DNA of 64,000 nt from Tenacibaculum sp. (GTDB taxonomy: Bacteria; Bacteroidota; Bacteroidia; Flavobacteriales; Flavobacteriaceae), in assembly GCA_020629275.1 (NCBI GenBank), contig JAHDDQ010000003.1:1-64000 (forward strand), given 5' to 3'. The translations under genes were made by a program, and so were the position numbers. The notes under the pieces are model-generated. The model searched no databases. It was not told the origin of the DNA and saw only the letters and a program-made list of their open reading frames with translations. Below, piece by piece: positions 47,806-57,961 of the stretch (position 1 is the stretch's first letter; each line of letters opens with the position of its first letter).

Positions 47806-48500
47806 TATTTTAAGTATTGTTTCATTTTTTCAACGTCTTGTTCCAATTGCGATCTTAAATGTAAGTACGATATTTTAAAGTCGTTTTGAGTTTTATCAAT
47901 TTTTGATTTACTTTCTTCTAACGTTTTTCTTAGTTCTCCTATTTGTCCTTGGTGTTTAGCAATTTCTTCAGTAAGCTGTTTTATTTTTTCTGATTTCTCT
48001 TTTATAATGGCATCAAACTGTACAATTTCTTTTTCTTTATTTCCAACTTTGGCGCTTAATTGCCCTTCAAAAGCTTTCAAAAACGTATTGTTTTCAGTGT
48101 CTAATATATTCATATAGTGGCCAGCTGAAGATGTTAACTTTTCTAAAGTAACCCCTAGTGTAGAAGCAGTAGCAAAAGCTGAACGATATTTTGTTGCCTC
48201 GTCCATTGGAATTTTTTCCAATGCTTTAATTGCTCTTTTAAATTCTAGATAATCAAAACCGTCTAAATTGTTGTTTTCTATAGCTCCAAGTAGTTTGTCT
48301 ATAATCTTTTCGTCAATTGTTCCTGTTGTATTAGTATACGTTTTAGGTGAAACGTTACTACTTTGAGGTTTTTTTTGTGCTACTTCCTTTTCTTCTTGTT
48401 TATTTTCCTGTTTAGGAGTCTCTTTCTTTTCTTCAGCTGCATCATCAACTATGAAGAGTGATTTTAAATTTTTTAGCATAAATGGGTCATTTTCTAACAA
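47805..48500 (-). CDS. coiled-coil protein of the same operon
   Basis: 231 aa; low-complexity K/E/Q linker then predicted helices; overlaps the downstream start by 1 nt. Confidence 0.65.
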   Translation of the reverse strand: MLENDPFMLKNLKSLFIVDDAAEEKKETPKQENKQEEKEVAQKKPQSSNVSPKTYTNTTGTIDEKIIDKLLGAIENNNLDGFDYLEFKRAIKALEKIPMDEATKYRSAFATASTLGVTLEKLTSSAGHYMNILDTENNTFLKAFEGQLSAKVGNKEKEIVQFDAIIKEKSEKIKQLTEEIAKHQGQIGELRKTLEESKSKIDKTQNDFKISYLHLRSQLEQDVEKMKQYLK

Positions 48501-48544
48501 ATTTAAAAAAAATAACGAAAAATCAGTGTTTTAAAGGTTTAGCT

Positions 48545-49048
48545 TTACTTTATAAATTTATCCCAACCTATTTTAAGCACGACAAGCAGCACTATAAAAA
48601 TGACAATTAACTGCATAAAACTACCGATAAAAAATATGCCTATAAACACTTTTTGTATAAAGTAAGTAACTATAAATGCTACGAATATCATCATAAATAA
48701 CCCTGAAATTTTATCAAATCCAGGAATACTTTTTAATGGTATTGTTTTATTAATTAGTAAGAATAATATAACCATAGCTACTATGGGTAAATAATACGTA
48801 ATTACTTCTAAATTGATTAGATTGGTCTTTAAAAAGAAGAAATTGTACACCAGTAATATAATTGCCAGAATTCCTGGTATCGCCAGTGCATATACTAAGA
48901 TTGTATATATATAATTTACAGGAGTTTTAAAGTTTTTAGGCGTTACAATTAACATTCCTATTAAGGTTAACACTAACAAGGCTATATAGTAATTGATTAT
49001 AATACTAGAATTATTACTTAATAGATATATTAGATCTTGTACCGTCAT
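48545..49048 (-). CDS. integral membrane protein
   Basis: 167 aa, about five hydrophobic segments. Confidence 0.65.
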   Translation of the reverse strand: MTVQDLIYLLSNNSSIIINYYIALLVLTLIGMLIVTPKNFKTPVNYIYTILVYALAIPGILAIILLVYNFFFLKTNLINLEVITYYLPIVAMVILFLLINKTIPLKSIPGFDKISGLFMMIFVAFIVTYFIQKVFIGIFFIGSFMQLIVIFIVLLVVLKIGWDKFIK

Positions 49049-49233
49049 TTTTTTCTTTGCAATGTAATCACTTTATCAGAAAAATCAATAATGTAGACTT
49101 TAACTTTTATATTAATCTGTTGAAATAAACATTTACCGTTATGTTAATTGGTGTTTAAATTAAGTAGGTATACTCATCTTACTATTAGATTTTTTTTCCA
49201 CTTAAACAAAAAATGAGTGATAAGGACTTTTTG

Positions 49234-49869
49234 TTATTTACTTAATTTAAAATTTATTGCCATTAAATGTTTTACGTTAACATATTCTCCGTCCAACTTC
49301 CCTGGAGTAAATTTAGGTAATGCTTTAATTAGTTTTGCTGCTTCTGCTTCTAATAGTTTACCTCCTATTGGCCCTAATGTTACTATGTTTTTAACCTTTC
49401 CTTCGGTGTCTATTGTAAAACTAGTCCATACAATTCCTTCTACACCTTTAGCTTTCAAAACTGATGGATAAACTAAATTATCGTAAACATAATTATTTAA
49501 TACTTCTTTTAAACCGCCTTTATATTTGCTTTTAGAAAGTAAAACAGGTTCTTCTGTAACTTCGCCTAAGTAAGCATTCTTAACCTTTATCACTTTCGCT
49601 GTTTTTTTCTTTCCTTTAGTATTAATAGCACTCAAGCTTTTCCTTAATTTGTGATAATAATTACGCTGTCTGGGTCTAATATACCTTCTTTTTGGAGTAA
49701 CTTCTTCACTACTCTCCTTTTCAGACATACATTTATCTATTGTGTTTAATTCAGCAAGAAGATCTAATTCTCCTTCTGAAGATGAACTTGTACATAAATT
49801 ACTTTGTGCAAATAGTAATGTATTTGATAATATGATAAAACTTAAAATTAATAGTTTCTTTGAAGTCAT
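49234..49869 (-). CDS. TonB C-terminal-domain (energy transducer-like) protein
   Basis: GVEGIVWTSFTIDTEGKVKNIVTLGPIGGKLLEAEAAKLIKALPKFTPGKLDGEYVNV; start re-assigned to MTSKKLLILSF. Confidence 0.8.
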   Translation of the reverse strand: MTSKKLLILSFIILSNTLLFAQSNLCTSSSSEGELDLLAELNTIDKCMSEKESSEEVTPKRRYIRPRQRNYYHKLRKSLSAINTKGKKKTAKVIKVKNAYLGEVTEEPVLLSKSKYKGGLKEVLNNYVYDNLVYPSVLKAKGVEGIVWTSFTIDTEGKVKNIVTLGPIGGKLLEAEAAKLIKALPKFTPGKLDGEYVNVKHLMAINFKLSK

Positions 49870-50169
49870 AATACTCAGGAATTTAATTGTGTTTTTTGAA
49901 ATTGGTTTCATTGTGTTCTTTCAACACTACAAATAAACTTCAATGCTGTATTATTTCTAAAAAAAGGTACGTGAAAGGGAAAAATTAGGTTTGAAAAGGA
50001 AATAAACTACCTGTTTCGTAACGTTTTTATTTTGTTGAAAAAGCCAGCAAAACACTGTAAATAAAGACTTAAAGATAGATTAGCTGTTTTTTAGATTTGG
50101 AGTCTCATTGACTAATACTCTAAAGTATACATTAACGTTCTATTGAAAATTGTACTTAAAAAATCAATT

Positions 50170-51156
50170 TTAGATATCCAAAAGTTCTTTTACCTTATCA
50201 GGAAAATCAGTAAAACACCCATCTACGTTAGCTTCAAAAAGGAGTACTTTTATTTTTTCTTTAAACGTTGAAAATTTTCCTAATTGATCTGCTCTTAGTG
50301 TATATGTGTGAACTTTTAATCCGAGTTCATGAGCATCTTCAACCAGTTTTGTGAATGTCCATTTGCCTTCTTTCTTTTGATCTAGAATTTGTTGGTACCA
50401 AGGGCCAATTCCATTGGCATACGTTACAAAATGTTCTAGTCGCGCTTTACTTTGGTCTTTAGGAAACTCGATAAGCTGTACTAAAAAAAGATCTGTTTTC
50501 AATTCTTTCCGAATTCTTTCAAGCTCTTTCGCATCAAAACATTGTAATATACAGTTATCTTTTTTGGCTGTATATCCATAATCAGCTAAAATATTCACCA
50601 CAATTTTTGAAATATCTTTTCCATTAGCATTGTGAAACGCGGGATTCTTGATTTCTGGATAAATTCCAATATTTTTCCCTGTACTTATATTCAGGCCTTG
50701 GATTAGCTCTATCTCTTCTTCAAGTGAATGTAATCTGAATTTTGACTTCCCTTTTGGAAATCTATTAGGATAAAATTGTTTTCCTGTTTTTGGATTAAAG
50801 CGCTCCGATACGTTGAGTTGCTTTAATTCTTCGTAAGTAAAATCAATCACGTAATATTTACCATCCTCTCGTTTTCTACTTGAATATTTTTCAGCAACAT
50901 CGGTAACATCTCCTAGATAAATGTCGTGAATTACGATAGGCACATCGTCTTTACTTAATACTAAATCTTGTTCAATATAATCGGGTTGCATTGCATACGC
51001 CATTACCTTTGCTTCCGTAGTATGTTCAGGTAAATAACCAGAAGCTCCTCGATGTGCTACAATAACTTTAGTTTGCATTCTTGTTTTTTTTTGGTTCTCT
51101 GTTCTCTTACAACAGAAAAAGAATAGTGTAATTATACCAAAAATTACAATTCTCAT
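50170..51156 (-). CDS. glpQ: glycerophosphodiester phosphodiesterase, lipoprotein
   Basis: 328 aa; VIVAHRGASGYLPEHTTEAKVMAYAMQPDYIEQDLVLSKDDVPIVIHD. Confidence 0.93.
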   Translation of the reverse strand: MRIVIFGIITLFFFCCKRTENQKKTRMQTKVIVAHRGASGYLPEHTTEAKVMAYAMQPDYIEQDLVLSKDDVPIVIHDIYLGDVTDVAEKYSSRKREDGKYYVIDFTYEELKQLNVSERFNPKTGKQFYPNRFPKGKSKFRLHSLEEEIELIQGLNISTGKNIGIYPEIKNPAFHNANGKDISKIVVNILADYGYTAKKDNCILQCFDAKELERIRKELKTDLFLVQLIEFPKDQSKARLEHFVTYANGIGPWYQQILDQKKEGKWTFTKLVEDAHELGLKVHTYTLRADQLGKFSTFKEKIKVLLFEANVDGCFTDFPDKVKELLDI

Positions 51157-51374
51157 TCTTTTGTTAATTTTAGAATTAAAAAATAAATTTAGGTATAATT
51201 CTTTGGGAAACTCAGATGCTTTGCTTTAATAAAACATTAAGGATTTACTCTTATACTTATTTGAATAACCTACTTTATAACTCCCGCAAATCATTTTAAA
51301 TCTAATAGGATTTCATTTTTCATTTCTAAAATGCTATTATATTTTTAACAGACAAAAACCTTTTTTGTTAGTTC

Positions 51375-52298
51375 TCAAAATATTGATAGTTCTGTTTCTG
51401 TGGTGAAAGTTTCTAAAAACTCCATTCCTCTATAAGAATTTCCTTTTTTATTTAGCTTAGGACTCCAAACTGTAATACAGTATTTACCAGGGTAAACAGC
51501 TACTATTCCTCCACCTACACCACTTTTCCCTGGTAAACCTACTTTAAAAGAAAACTCTCCAGATTCATCATAAAATCCACAAGTTTGCATTATAGCATTA
51601 ACTCTTTTAGTTCTGCCTCTGCTTAATACACTTTCACCCTTTGAGGTTTTAAAATCATTTTTAGCCAAGAACATAAATGTTTTAGATAATTCTTGACAGC
51701 TCATCTCAATTGAGCACATGTGAAAATAAAAATCTAATACTTCTCTGGGTTCATTTTCAATATTTCCAAACGATTTTATGAAGTTACAAAGTGCTTTATT
51801 TCTATATCCTACAGATGCTTCAGACTTTGCTACCTTTTTTGAATATTGAATTTCAGTTGAATCACAGATTTCTTGAACATAAGTTAGAAAATCTTCTTTT
51901 GGATTTTCAAAATGACTTACCAGCATGTCACAAATAACCATAGCTCCTCCATTAATAAATGGATTTCTAGGGATTCCATTATCTGACTCCAATTGAACTA
52001 AAGAGTTGAATGGTGTTCCTGATGGTTCTACTCCAACTCGTTTCCAAATTTTATCTCCAAAAATTTTATACGCCAATCCTAGTGATATTACTTTAGAGAT
52101 ACTTTGAATCGAAAATTTTGTCTGCCAATCACCGATACCATATTCTTCATTTTCTACAGATAGAAAACAAACACCAAAATTATCTGGGTTTATCTTGGCT
52201 AATTCTGGAATATAAGTAGCAACTGATCCTTTATTTTCTTCTGAAGAAATATGTTTATAAATGTCTTCTAAAACTTCTTTGTAATTGATAATATTCAT
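51375..52298 (-). CDS. glsA: glutaminase
   Basis: 307 aa; FSIQSISKVISLGLA, EPSGTPFNSLVQLE, PGKSGVGGGIVAVYPGKYCI. Confidence 0.93.
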   Translation of the reverse strand: MNIINYKEVLEDIYKHISSEENKGSVATYIPELAKINPDNFGVCFLSVENEEYGIGDWQTKFSIQSISKVISLGLAYKIFGDKIWKRVGVEPSGTPFNSLVQLESDNGIPRNPFINGGAMVICDMLVSHFENPKEDFLTYVQEICDSTEIQYSKKVAKSEASVGYRNKALCNFIKSFGNIENEPREVLDFYFHMCSIEMSCQELSKTFMFLAKNDFKTSKGESVLSRGRTKRVNAIMQTCGFYDESGEFSFKVGLPGKSGVGGGIVAVYPGKYCITVWSPKLNKKGNSYRGMEFLETFTTETELSIF

Positions 52299-52388
52299 AA
52301 ATATTTTTTTGCAATAAACTTTTACCTAAACAGAAATCATAAAAATAACTATCTTATAATTAGTTTACTATAGAATACTAAAATAAAT

Positions 52389-52416
52389 AAAGGCTACTTC
52401 TTTTGAAATAGCCTTT
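52389..52416. terminator. hairpin AAAGGCTA-n12-TAGCCTTT
   Basis: 8-bp arms just downstream of the purF-like gene. Confidence 0.6.
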
Positions 52417-52449
52417 GATTTGAATGAATACTTATTAAATATTGGTTAG

Positions 52450-54348
52450 TTAATAAGCTCTTGTATTGTTTCCTTCGTAAAAATTAATAAATGCCTGATT
52501 CACTACTCTATGACCACCATTTGTAGGATAATCACCTGTAAAATACCAATCACCTTTATGTTTAGGGCATGCTTTGTGTAAACCTTCAACAGTTTGATAA
52601 ATAATTTCTACTTCAGCATTTACTTCTTCGGTTTTTAGCATTTCGGCAATTTTACCTGAAATTTCTTCATTGGTAAATGGAGCGTAGATTTCTTTTACAT
52701 GATTAATAATGTCTTTATCATCACTAACCTGTTGGGCTTTACACTTGTTATAAACTTCTTCGACTAATGCGTACTGATTTGTTTCTTTTAACAACTCTAA
52801 AGCGGCTTTAAAAGCAATAAAATCTCCTATTCTTACCATGTCTATTCCATAACAATCTGGATAACGAATTTGTGGTGCAGAAGAAACTACGATAATCTTT
52901 TTTGGTGATAATCGGTCAACTATTTTAATAATACTCTTCTTAAGCGTTGTACCTCTAACAATACTATCATCGATTATTACTAAATTATCTGTGGGTTTTA
53001 CAACTCCGTATGTAACATCATATACATGTGCCACTAAATCGTCTCTACTACTATCATCGGTAATAAAAGTTCTTAGCTTTGCATCTTTAATTGCTATTTT
53101 TTCAAAACGTGGTCTTTCCGTTAAGATATCGGTAACTGTTTCGGCAGACAACTTTCCTCCTCCTGCTAATATTTTAGCTGTTTTTTGTTGGTTTAATACA
53201 TCTTCAGCAGCTTCCATCATTCCATAAAAAGAGGTTTCAGCAGTATTTGGAATATACGTAAACACAGTATTTGAAATATCGTCATTGATAGATTTTAATA
53301 TCTCTGGAAAAACAAATTTCCCTAACTTTTTTCTCTCTTGGTAAATATCCGCATCACTACCTCTTGAAAAATAAATACGCTCGAATGAACATGATAATTT
53401 TTCTCGTTTTTTCATAACTCTCTCTAAAGAGGTTGTTCCATTCTTTTTAATAATTAAAGCTTTTCCTCTTGGTAATTCTTTAATCGTATCAATAGGAACA
53501 TTAAATGTAGTTTGGATAACTGGTCGTTCAGATGCCACAACAACAACTTCATCATCTTGATACCAAAATGCTGGACGAATTCCTGAAGGATCTCTAAGCA
53601 CAAATGCATCTCCATGACCCAATAATCCTGCCATGGCATAGCCTCCATCCCAATTTTTAGATGATCTTTTTAAAATTCGTTGAATGTCTAAATTTTCTTC
53701 TATATAAGGTGATGCTTGTTTTTTATTAAAGCCTGCTGATTTTGCTTTTTTATAGGTGTCAGCTACTTCATCTTCTAAAAAATGTCCGATTTTTTCCATC
53801 ACTGTAACTGTATCTGTAGCTTCTTTTGGATGTTGCCCTAATGTAATTAATTCTTGCATTAATTGCTTCGAATTCGTCATATTAAAGTTTCCTGCAACAA
53901 TTAAATTTTTATGTTTCCAGTTACTTTGACGTAGAAACGGATGTACATTTTCAATACTATTTCCACCAAAAGTTCCATAACGTACATGACCCAAAAATAA
54001 GTTTCCTATGTATGGCATATGCTCTTCTTGCCATTTTACATCGTCTAACTTATCTTCGTTGTTATCAAAAATCGTATTAATCCTATTGTTAATCTGACTA
54101 AAAACATCTTGAATAGGTTGTGTTTTGTTAGAACGTATTCTACTAATGTAACGTGTACCTTGATCAACATTAAACTTTATACTGGCCAAACCAGCCCCAT
54201 CTTGACCTCTGTTATGTTGCTTTTCCATTAACAAATATAATTTGTTCAATCCATAAAAGGCCGTACCATATTTGTCTTTGTAATACTGAAGTGGTTTTAA
54301 TAATCTGACTAAAGCAATACCACATTCATGTTTTAAAACGTCACTCAT
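52450..54348 (-). CDS. purF: amidophosphoribosyltransferase-family protein
   Basis: 632 aa; CGIALVRLL, MEKQHNRGQDGAGLAS, LVIIDDSIVRGTTLKKSI. Confidence 0.88.
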   Translation of the reverse strand: MSDVLKHECGIALVRLLKPLQYYKDKYGTAFYGLNKLYLLMEKQHNRGQDGAGLASIKFNVDQGTRYISRIRSNKTQPIQDVFSQINNRINTIFDNNEDKLDDVKWQEEHMPYIGNLFLGHVRYGTFGGNSIENVHPFLRQSNWKHKNLIVAGNFNMTNSKQLMQELITLGQHPKEATDTVTVMEKIGHFLEDEVADTYKKAKSAGFNKKQASPYIEENLDIQRILKRSSKNWDGGYAMAGLLGHGDAFVLRDPSGIRPAFWYQDDEVVVVASERPVIQTTFNVPIDTIKELPRGKALIIKKNGTTSLERVMKKREKLSCSFERIYFSRGSDADIYQERKKLGKFVFPEILKSINDDISNTVFTYIPNTAETSFYGMMEAAEDVLNQQKTAKILAGGGKLSAETVTDILTERPRFEKIAIKDAKLRTFITDDSSRDDLVAHVYDVTYGVVKPTDNLVIIDDSIVRGTTLKKSIIKIVDRLSPKKIIVVSSAPQIRYPDCYGIDMVRIGDFIAFKAALELLKETNQYALVEEVYNKCKAQQVSDDKDIINHVKEIYAPFTNEEISGKIAEMLKTEEVNAEVEIIYQTVEGLHKACPKHKGDWYFTGDYPTNGGHRVVNQAFINFYEGNNTRAY

Positions 54349-54396
54349 TATTCTTAATTCTTATTGTTGTGTTGTTTGTGTGTTTTTGTTGTTAAA

Positions 54397-54426
54397 AAAA
54401 ATCCGCACAGAAAAGTGCGGATTTTT
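54397..54426. terminator. hairpin AAAAATCCGCAC-n6-GTGCGGATTTTT
   Basis: 12-bp perfect arms. Confidence 0.85.
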
Positions 54427-54428
54427 AA

Positions 54429-55355
54429 TTATGTTAATTCTATATCAAATTGTGTCAACTGTTTAAATAGTTGCAAACGGGTTTGCATCTCTTCCTTCGA
54501 TAGTTCTTCCATTCGCTGTGTTCCAAATTTCTCTACACAAAACGATGCCAAATTTGAACCGTAAATAATAGCATTCTTCATGTTCTCGAAAGAATAGTTT
54601 TCTGTTTTTGCTATGTAACCACAAAAACCACCTGCAAAGGTATCTCCTGCTCCTGTAGGGTCAAAAACTTCTGCTAAAGGTAATGCTGGTGCGAAAAACA
54701 TTTTTCCTTCATTGAATAATAGTGCTCCGTGCTCTCCTTTTTTAATAACAACATGCTTAGGACCCATCTCATGAATCTTTTTTGCTGCATTTACTAAAGA
54801 ATACTCACCACTTAACTGACGAGCTTCTTCATCGTTAATTGTAATTACATCTACTCTTTTTAATACTTCATGTAAATCATCTAAAGCAATGTCCATCCAA
54901 AAGTTCATCGTATCTAGAACCACTAACTTTGGGCGTTCATTCATTTGATCTAATACAGATGCTTGTGTTAATGGATGTAAATTCCCTAACATAACTATTG
55001 GTGCATCTTTGAAACTCTCAGGAACAACTGGCTGAAAATGTTCTAAAACATTCAATTCAGTAATTAAAGTATCTCTAGAATTCATATCGTTGTGGTATTT
55101 TCCACTCCAAAAGAACGTTTTGCCTTCTTTTACAACTTCTATACCTGAAGTATCGATTCCTTTTTCTTCCATCATATCTAGATATGATTGAGAAAAATCT
55201 CCACCTACTACAGAAACAACTCCTGTTTTTACTCCAAATTGAGATGCTGCCAAACCAACAAAGGTTCCTGAACCTCCTAAAATTTTATCTGTTTTTCCAA
55301 AAGGTGTTTCAATAGCATCAAATGCAACAGTACCTACTGCTAATAATTTACTCAT
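54429..55355 (-). CDS. PfkB-family sugar/nucleoside kinase
   Basis: 308 aa; GGSGTFVGLAASQFG, DPTGAGDTFAGGFCGY. Confidence 0.93.
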   Translation of the reverse strand: MSKLLAVGTVAFDAIETPFGKTDKILGGSGTFVGLAASQFGVKTGVVSVVGGDFSQSYLDMMEEKGIDTSGIEVVKEGKTFFWSGKYHNDMNSRDTLITELNVLEHFQPVVPESFKDAPIVMLGNLHPLTQASVLDQMNERPKLVVLDTMNFWMDIALDDLHEVLKRVDVITINDEEARQLSGEYSLVNAAKKIHEMGPKHVVIKKGEHGALLFNEGKMFFAPALPLAEVFDPTGAGDTFAGGFCGYIAKTENYSFENMKNAIIYGSNLASFCVEKFGTQRMEELSKEEMQTRLQLFKQLTQFDIELT

Positions 55356-55520
55356 TTCTTAATTTTCTTTTGTCATTAATGAATAAAATAAAGAAGTAAT
55401 TTGTTAGTATTACGAATCACTTCACTATGTTCAAAATGACGTTTATCTTAAATTTAATACGTAATTTTGCATCTTATAAAGGCACAAACTAATTATAAAG
55501 TGCAAAAATAGTTCTAAAAA

Positions 55521-55943
55521 ATGACTATCAAAGAAATACAAGAAGAAATTATAGATGAGTTTTCAATGTTTGATGATTGGATGGAGCGTTATGAATATAT
55601 AATTGACTTAGGAAAATCTTTACCTCTTATTGAACCTGAATACAAAGTTGATACCAACTTAATAAAAGGTTGCCAATCTAAAGTATGGTTACGTTCTGAA
55701 ATCGAAGGGCAACACTTAATCTTTAGTGCAGATAGTGATGCCATTTTAACAAAAGGAATTGTAGCTTTACTTTTACGTGTGTACTCAAACCAAGAACCAC
55801 AAGCAATTTTAAAAGCTGACACTAGTTTTATTGATGAAATTGGCTTGAAAGAACATTTGAGTCCTACCAGAGCTAACGGACTTGTTTCTATGGTAAAACA
55901 AATAAAAATGGATGCGATTGCTCAACAAACTAGAATTAGTTAA
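55521..55943 (+). CDS. sufE: SufE family protein
   Basis: 140 aa; LIKGCQSKVWL, FSADSDAILTKGIVALLL. Confidence 0.92.
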   Translation: MTIKEIQEEIIDEFSMFDDWMERYEYIIDLGKSLPLIEPEYKVDTNLIKGCQSKVWLRSEIEGQHLIFSADSDAILTKGIVALLLRVYSNQEPQAILKADTSFIDEIGLKEHLSPTRANGLVSMVKQIKMDAIAQQTRIS

Positions 55944-55958
55944 CAATTAAGCTTATTA

Positions 55959-56282
55959 GTGATGACAGAAGAAAATTTAGAAGCATTAGGAGATAAAATA
56001 GTTCGTGTATTAAAGACAATATTTGATCCTGAAATTCCAGTAGATATATATGAATTAGGATTAATTTATGACGTTTTTGTCTCTGAAGAGAATGATGCTA
56101 AAATATTAATGACACTAACCTCTCCTAATTGTCCTGTTGCAGAAACGCTTCCTGTGGAAGTTGAGGACAAGGTAAAAACCTTAAAAGAGATTAACGACTG
56201 TGAAGTAGAAATTACATTTGATCCTACATGGACTCAAGATATGATGAGTGAAGAGGCTAAACTGGAATTAGGAATGTTGTAA
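55959..56282 (+). CDS. SufT-like DUF59 (MIP18) Fe-S assembly protein
   Basis: 107 aa; TIFDPEIPVDIYELGLIYDV, LTSPNCPVAETLP. Confidence 0.9.
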   Translation: MMTEENLEALGDKIVRVLKTIFDPEIPVDIYELGLIYDVFVSEENDAKILMTLTSPNCPVAETLPVEVEDKVKTLKEINDCEVEITFDPTWTQDMMSEEAKLELGML

Positions 56283-56284
56283 AT

Positions 56285-56791
56285 ATGGCAGAAGAAATTA
56301 TCAATAGAGTTGCAAATAGCAAATTAATCACCATTGATTTAGAAGATTTTTATTTAGATGGAAAACGTGTAGTTTTTGATATTAAAGACTGGTTATTCGA
56401 AGGTTTATTATTGCGTGAAAAAGAATTTAGAGCTCATGTTAAAAATCACGATTGGTCGTTATATACAGATTCATTCGTTGCTTTATCTTGTTCATCAGAT
56501 GCTATAATACCTTCTTGGGCTTATTTACTTATTACTGCTGAACTCACTAATTTTGCAAAAAAAGTAGTTATAGGAAACCTTGAGCTTTTAGAAACTGTTA
56601 TTTTTAATGAAGTGCTTTTTACTTTAAATATTGATGAGTTTGAAAACAAGCCTGTTATAATTAAAGGGTGTAGTAATAAGCCTATTCCTGAAAGTGCGTA
56701 TACTATGCTAATTAGTAAGATACAACCAATAGCTAAATCTATTATGTACGGTGAAGCATGCTCTACAGTTCCTCTTTTTAAGAAGAAGTAA
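56285..56791 (+). CDS. DUF2480 family protein
   Basis: 168 aa; adjacent to sufE/DUF59, KDWLFEGLLLREKEFRAHVKNHDWS. Confidence 0.8.
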   Translation: MAEEIINRVANSKLITIDLEDFYLDGKRVVFDIKDWLFEGLLLREKEFRAHVKNHDWSLYTDSFVALSCSSDAIIPSWAYLLITAELTNFAKKVVIGNLELLETVIFNEVLFTLNIDEFENKPVIIKGCSNKPIPESAYTMLISKIQPIAKSIMYGEACSTVPLFKKK

Positions 56792-57045
56792 AAGCTATAC
56801 TACAATACTAAATCAGTGTAAAAACTATGATTCAAATAGTTTTTTACACTGATTATTTTTCAAAAACAAAAACTAACACACAATTATAATTAACTGAAAT
56901 ACAATTAGATTCAGTTTTTTCGTTATACTTTTATTGAATTTTGATCATATCTACTATTGAAAATAGTGACTTTTATACATTCATATTGTCTAAAATCTAA
57001 GTAAAGCGTATTTTTGCGCCCTTAAAAAATCAAAAAATAGAAACA

Positions 57046-57873
57046 ATGAAAAAATTATTAGCTATTACAGTTTTATTTGGAGCATTAACGATTTCTGCTC
57101 AAGATAAAAAAGAAGAGCCAAAAGAAGGATGGAAAAAAGGTGGTAATATCTCTTTCCTATTCAACCAATCAGCATTTAACAATTGGTTAGCTGGAGGTAC
57201 AAACAACATCTCTGGTACCTTAGGTTTAAACTACGACTTCAACTACACTAAAGGTGATTGGACTTGGGATAATAAAATTATCGCATCTTACGGTGTTACA
57301 AAATTAAAAGGACAAGGTGCTCAAAAAACAGATGATCGTTTTGAACTTAACTCTTTAGCTGGTAAAAGAGCTTCAGAGTACTGGTACTACTCTGCTTTCT
57401 TTAATTTTAAAACTCAAATGTCTTCAACAGACGTTAGTGGAACACAGCTATCTCATTTTTTCTCTCCTGCTTACTTCCAGTTTGGACCAGGTATGCTTTG
57501 GAAAAAATCGGATAACTTAAAGATTAATATTGCTCCTGCAACCTCTAAACTTGTAGTTTTATCTGAAGATTTGGCACCTGCATTTGGTGTTGAAGCTGGA
57601 GAATCAACTAGATATGAATTAGGTGCTTCTGTAAGTGGATACTATAAATTTGATATCATGAAAAATGTATCTGTAGAAAATATTTTAAACTTATATAGTA
57701 ACTATATAGAAGATTTTCAAAATGTAGATCTTGATTATACTGTTAATATTGTAATGAAAATCAACAAGTATTTATCTGCAAACTTAGCTCTTCAGACTAT
57801 TTATGATGACAATGCTTTTAAAGGATTTCAAACAAGAGAAGTATTTGGTTTAGGTATAAACTATACTTTCTAA
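57046..57873 (+). CDS. DUF3078 outer-membrane-like protein
   Basis: 275 aa, signal peptide, GWKKGGNISFLFNQSAFNNWLAGGTNNISG. Confidence 0.85.
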   Translation: MKKLLAITVLFGALTISAQDKKEEPKEGWKKGGNISFLFNQSAFNNWLAGGTNNISGTLGLNYDFNYTKGDWTWDNKIIASYGVTKLKGQGAQKTDDRFELNSLAGKRASEYWYYSAFFNFKTQMSSTDVSGTQLSHFFSPAYFQFGPGMLWKKSDNLKINIAPATSKLVVLSEDLAPAFGVEAGESTRYELGASVSGYYKFDIMKNVSVENILNLYSNYIEDFQNVDLDYTVNIVMKINKYLSANLALQTIYDDNAFKGFQTREVFGLGINYTF

Positions 57874-57899
57874 GATCAACTTCTTTTCAAAGAATAATA

Positions 57900-57927
57900 A
57901 AACCTCAAGTACTAGTACTTGAGGTTT
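57900..57927. terminator. 28-bp perfect palindrome AAACCTCAAGTACTAGTACTTGAGGTTT followed by T-run
   Basis: Directly read after the DUF3078 gene. Confidence 0.85.
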
Positions 57928-57961
57928 TTTATTTTCTTTATTTTTACTAAAATTTTAAAAT

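Noticed and set aside
55521-56791. SufE/DUF59/DUF2480 block as novel
   Set aside because: Typical conserved Fe-S assembly neighbourhood in Flavobacteriia.
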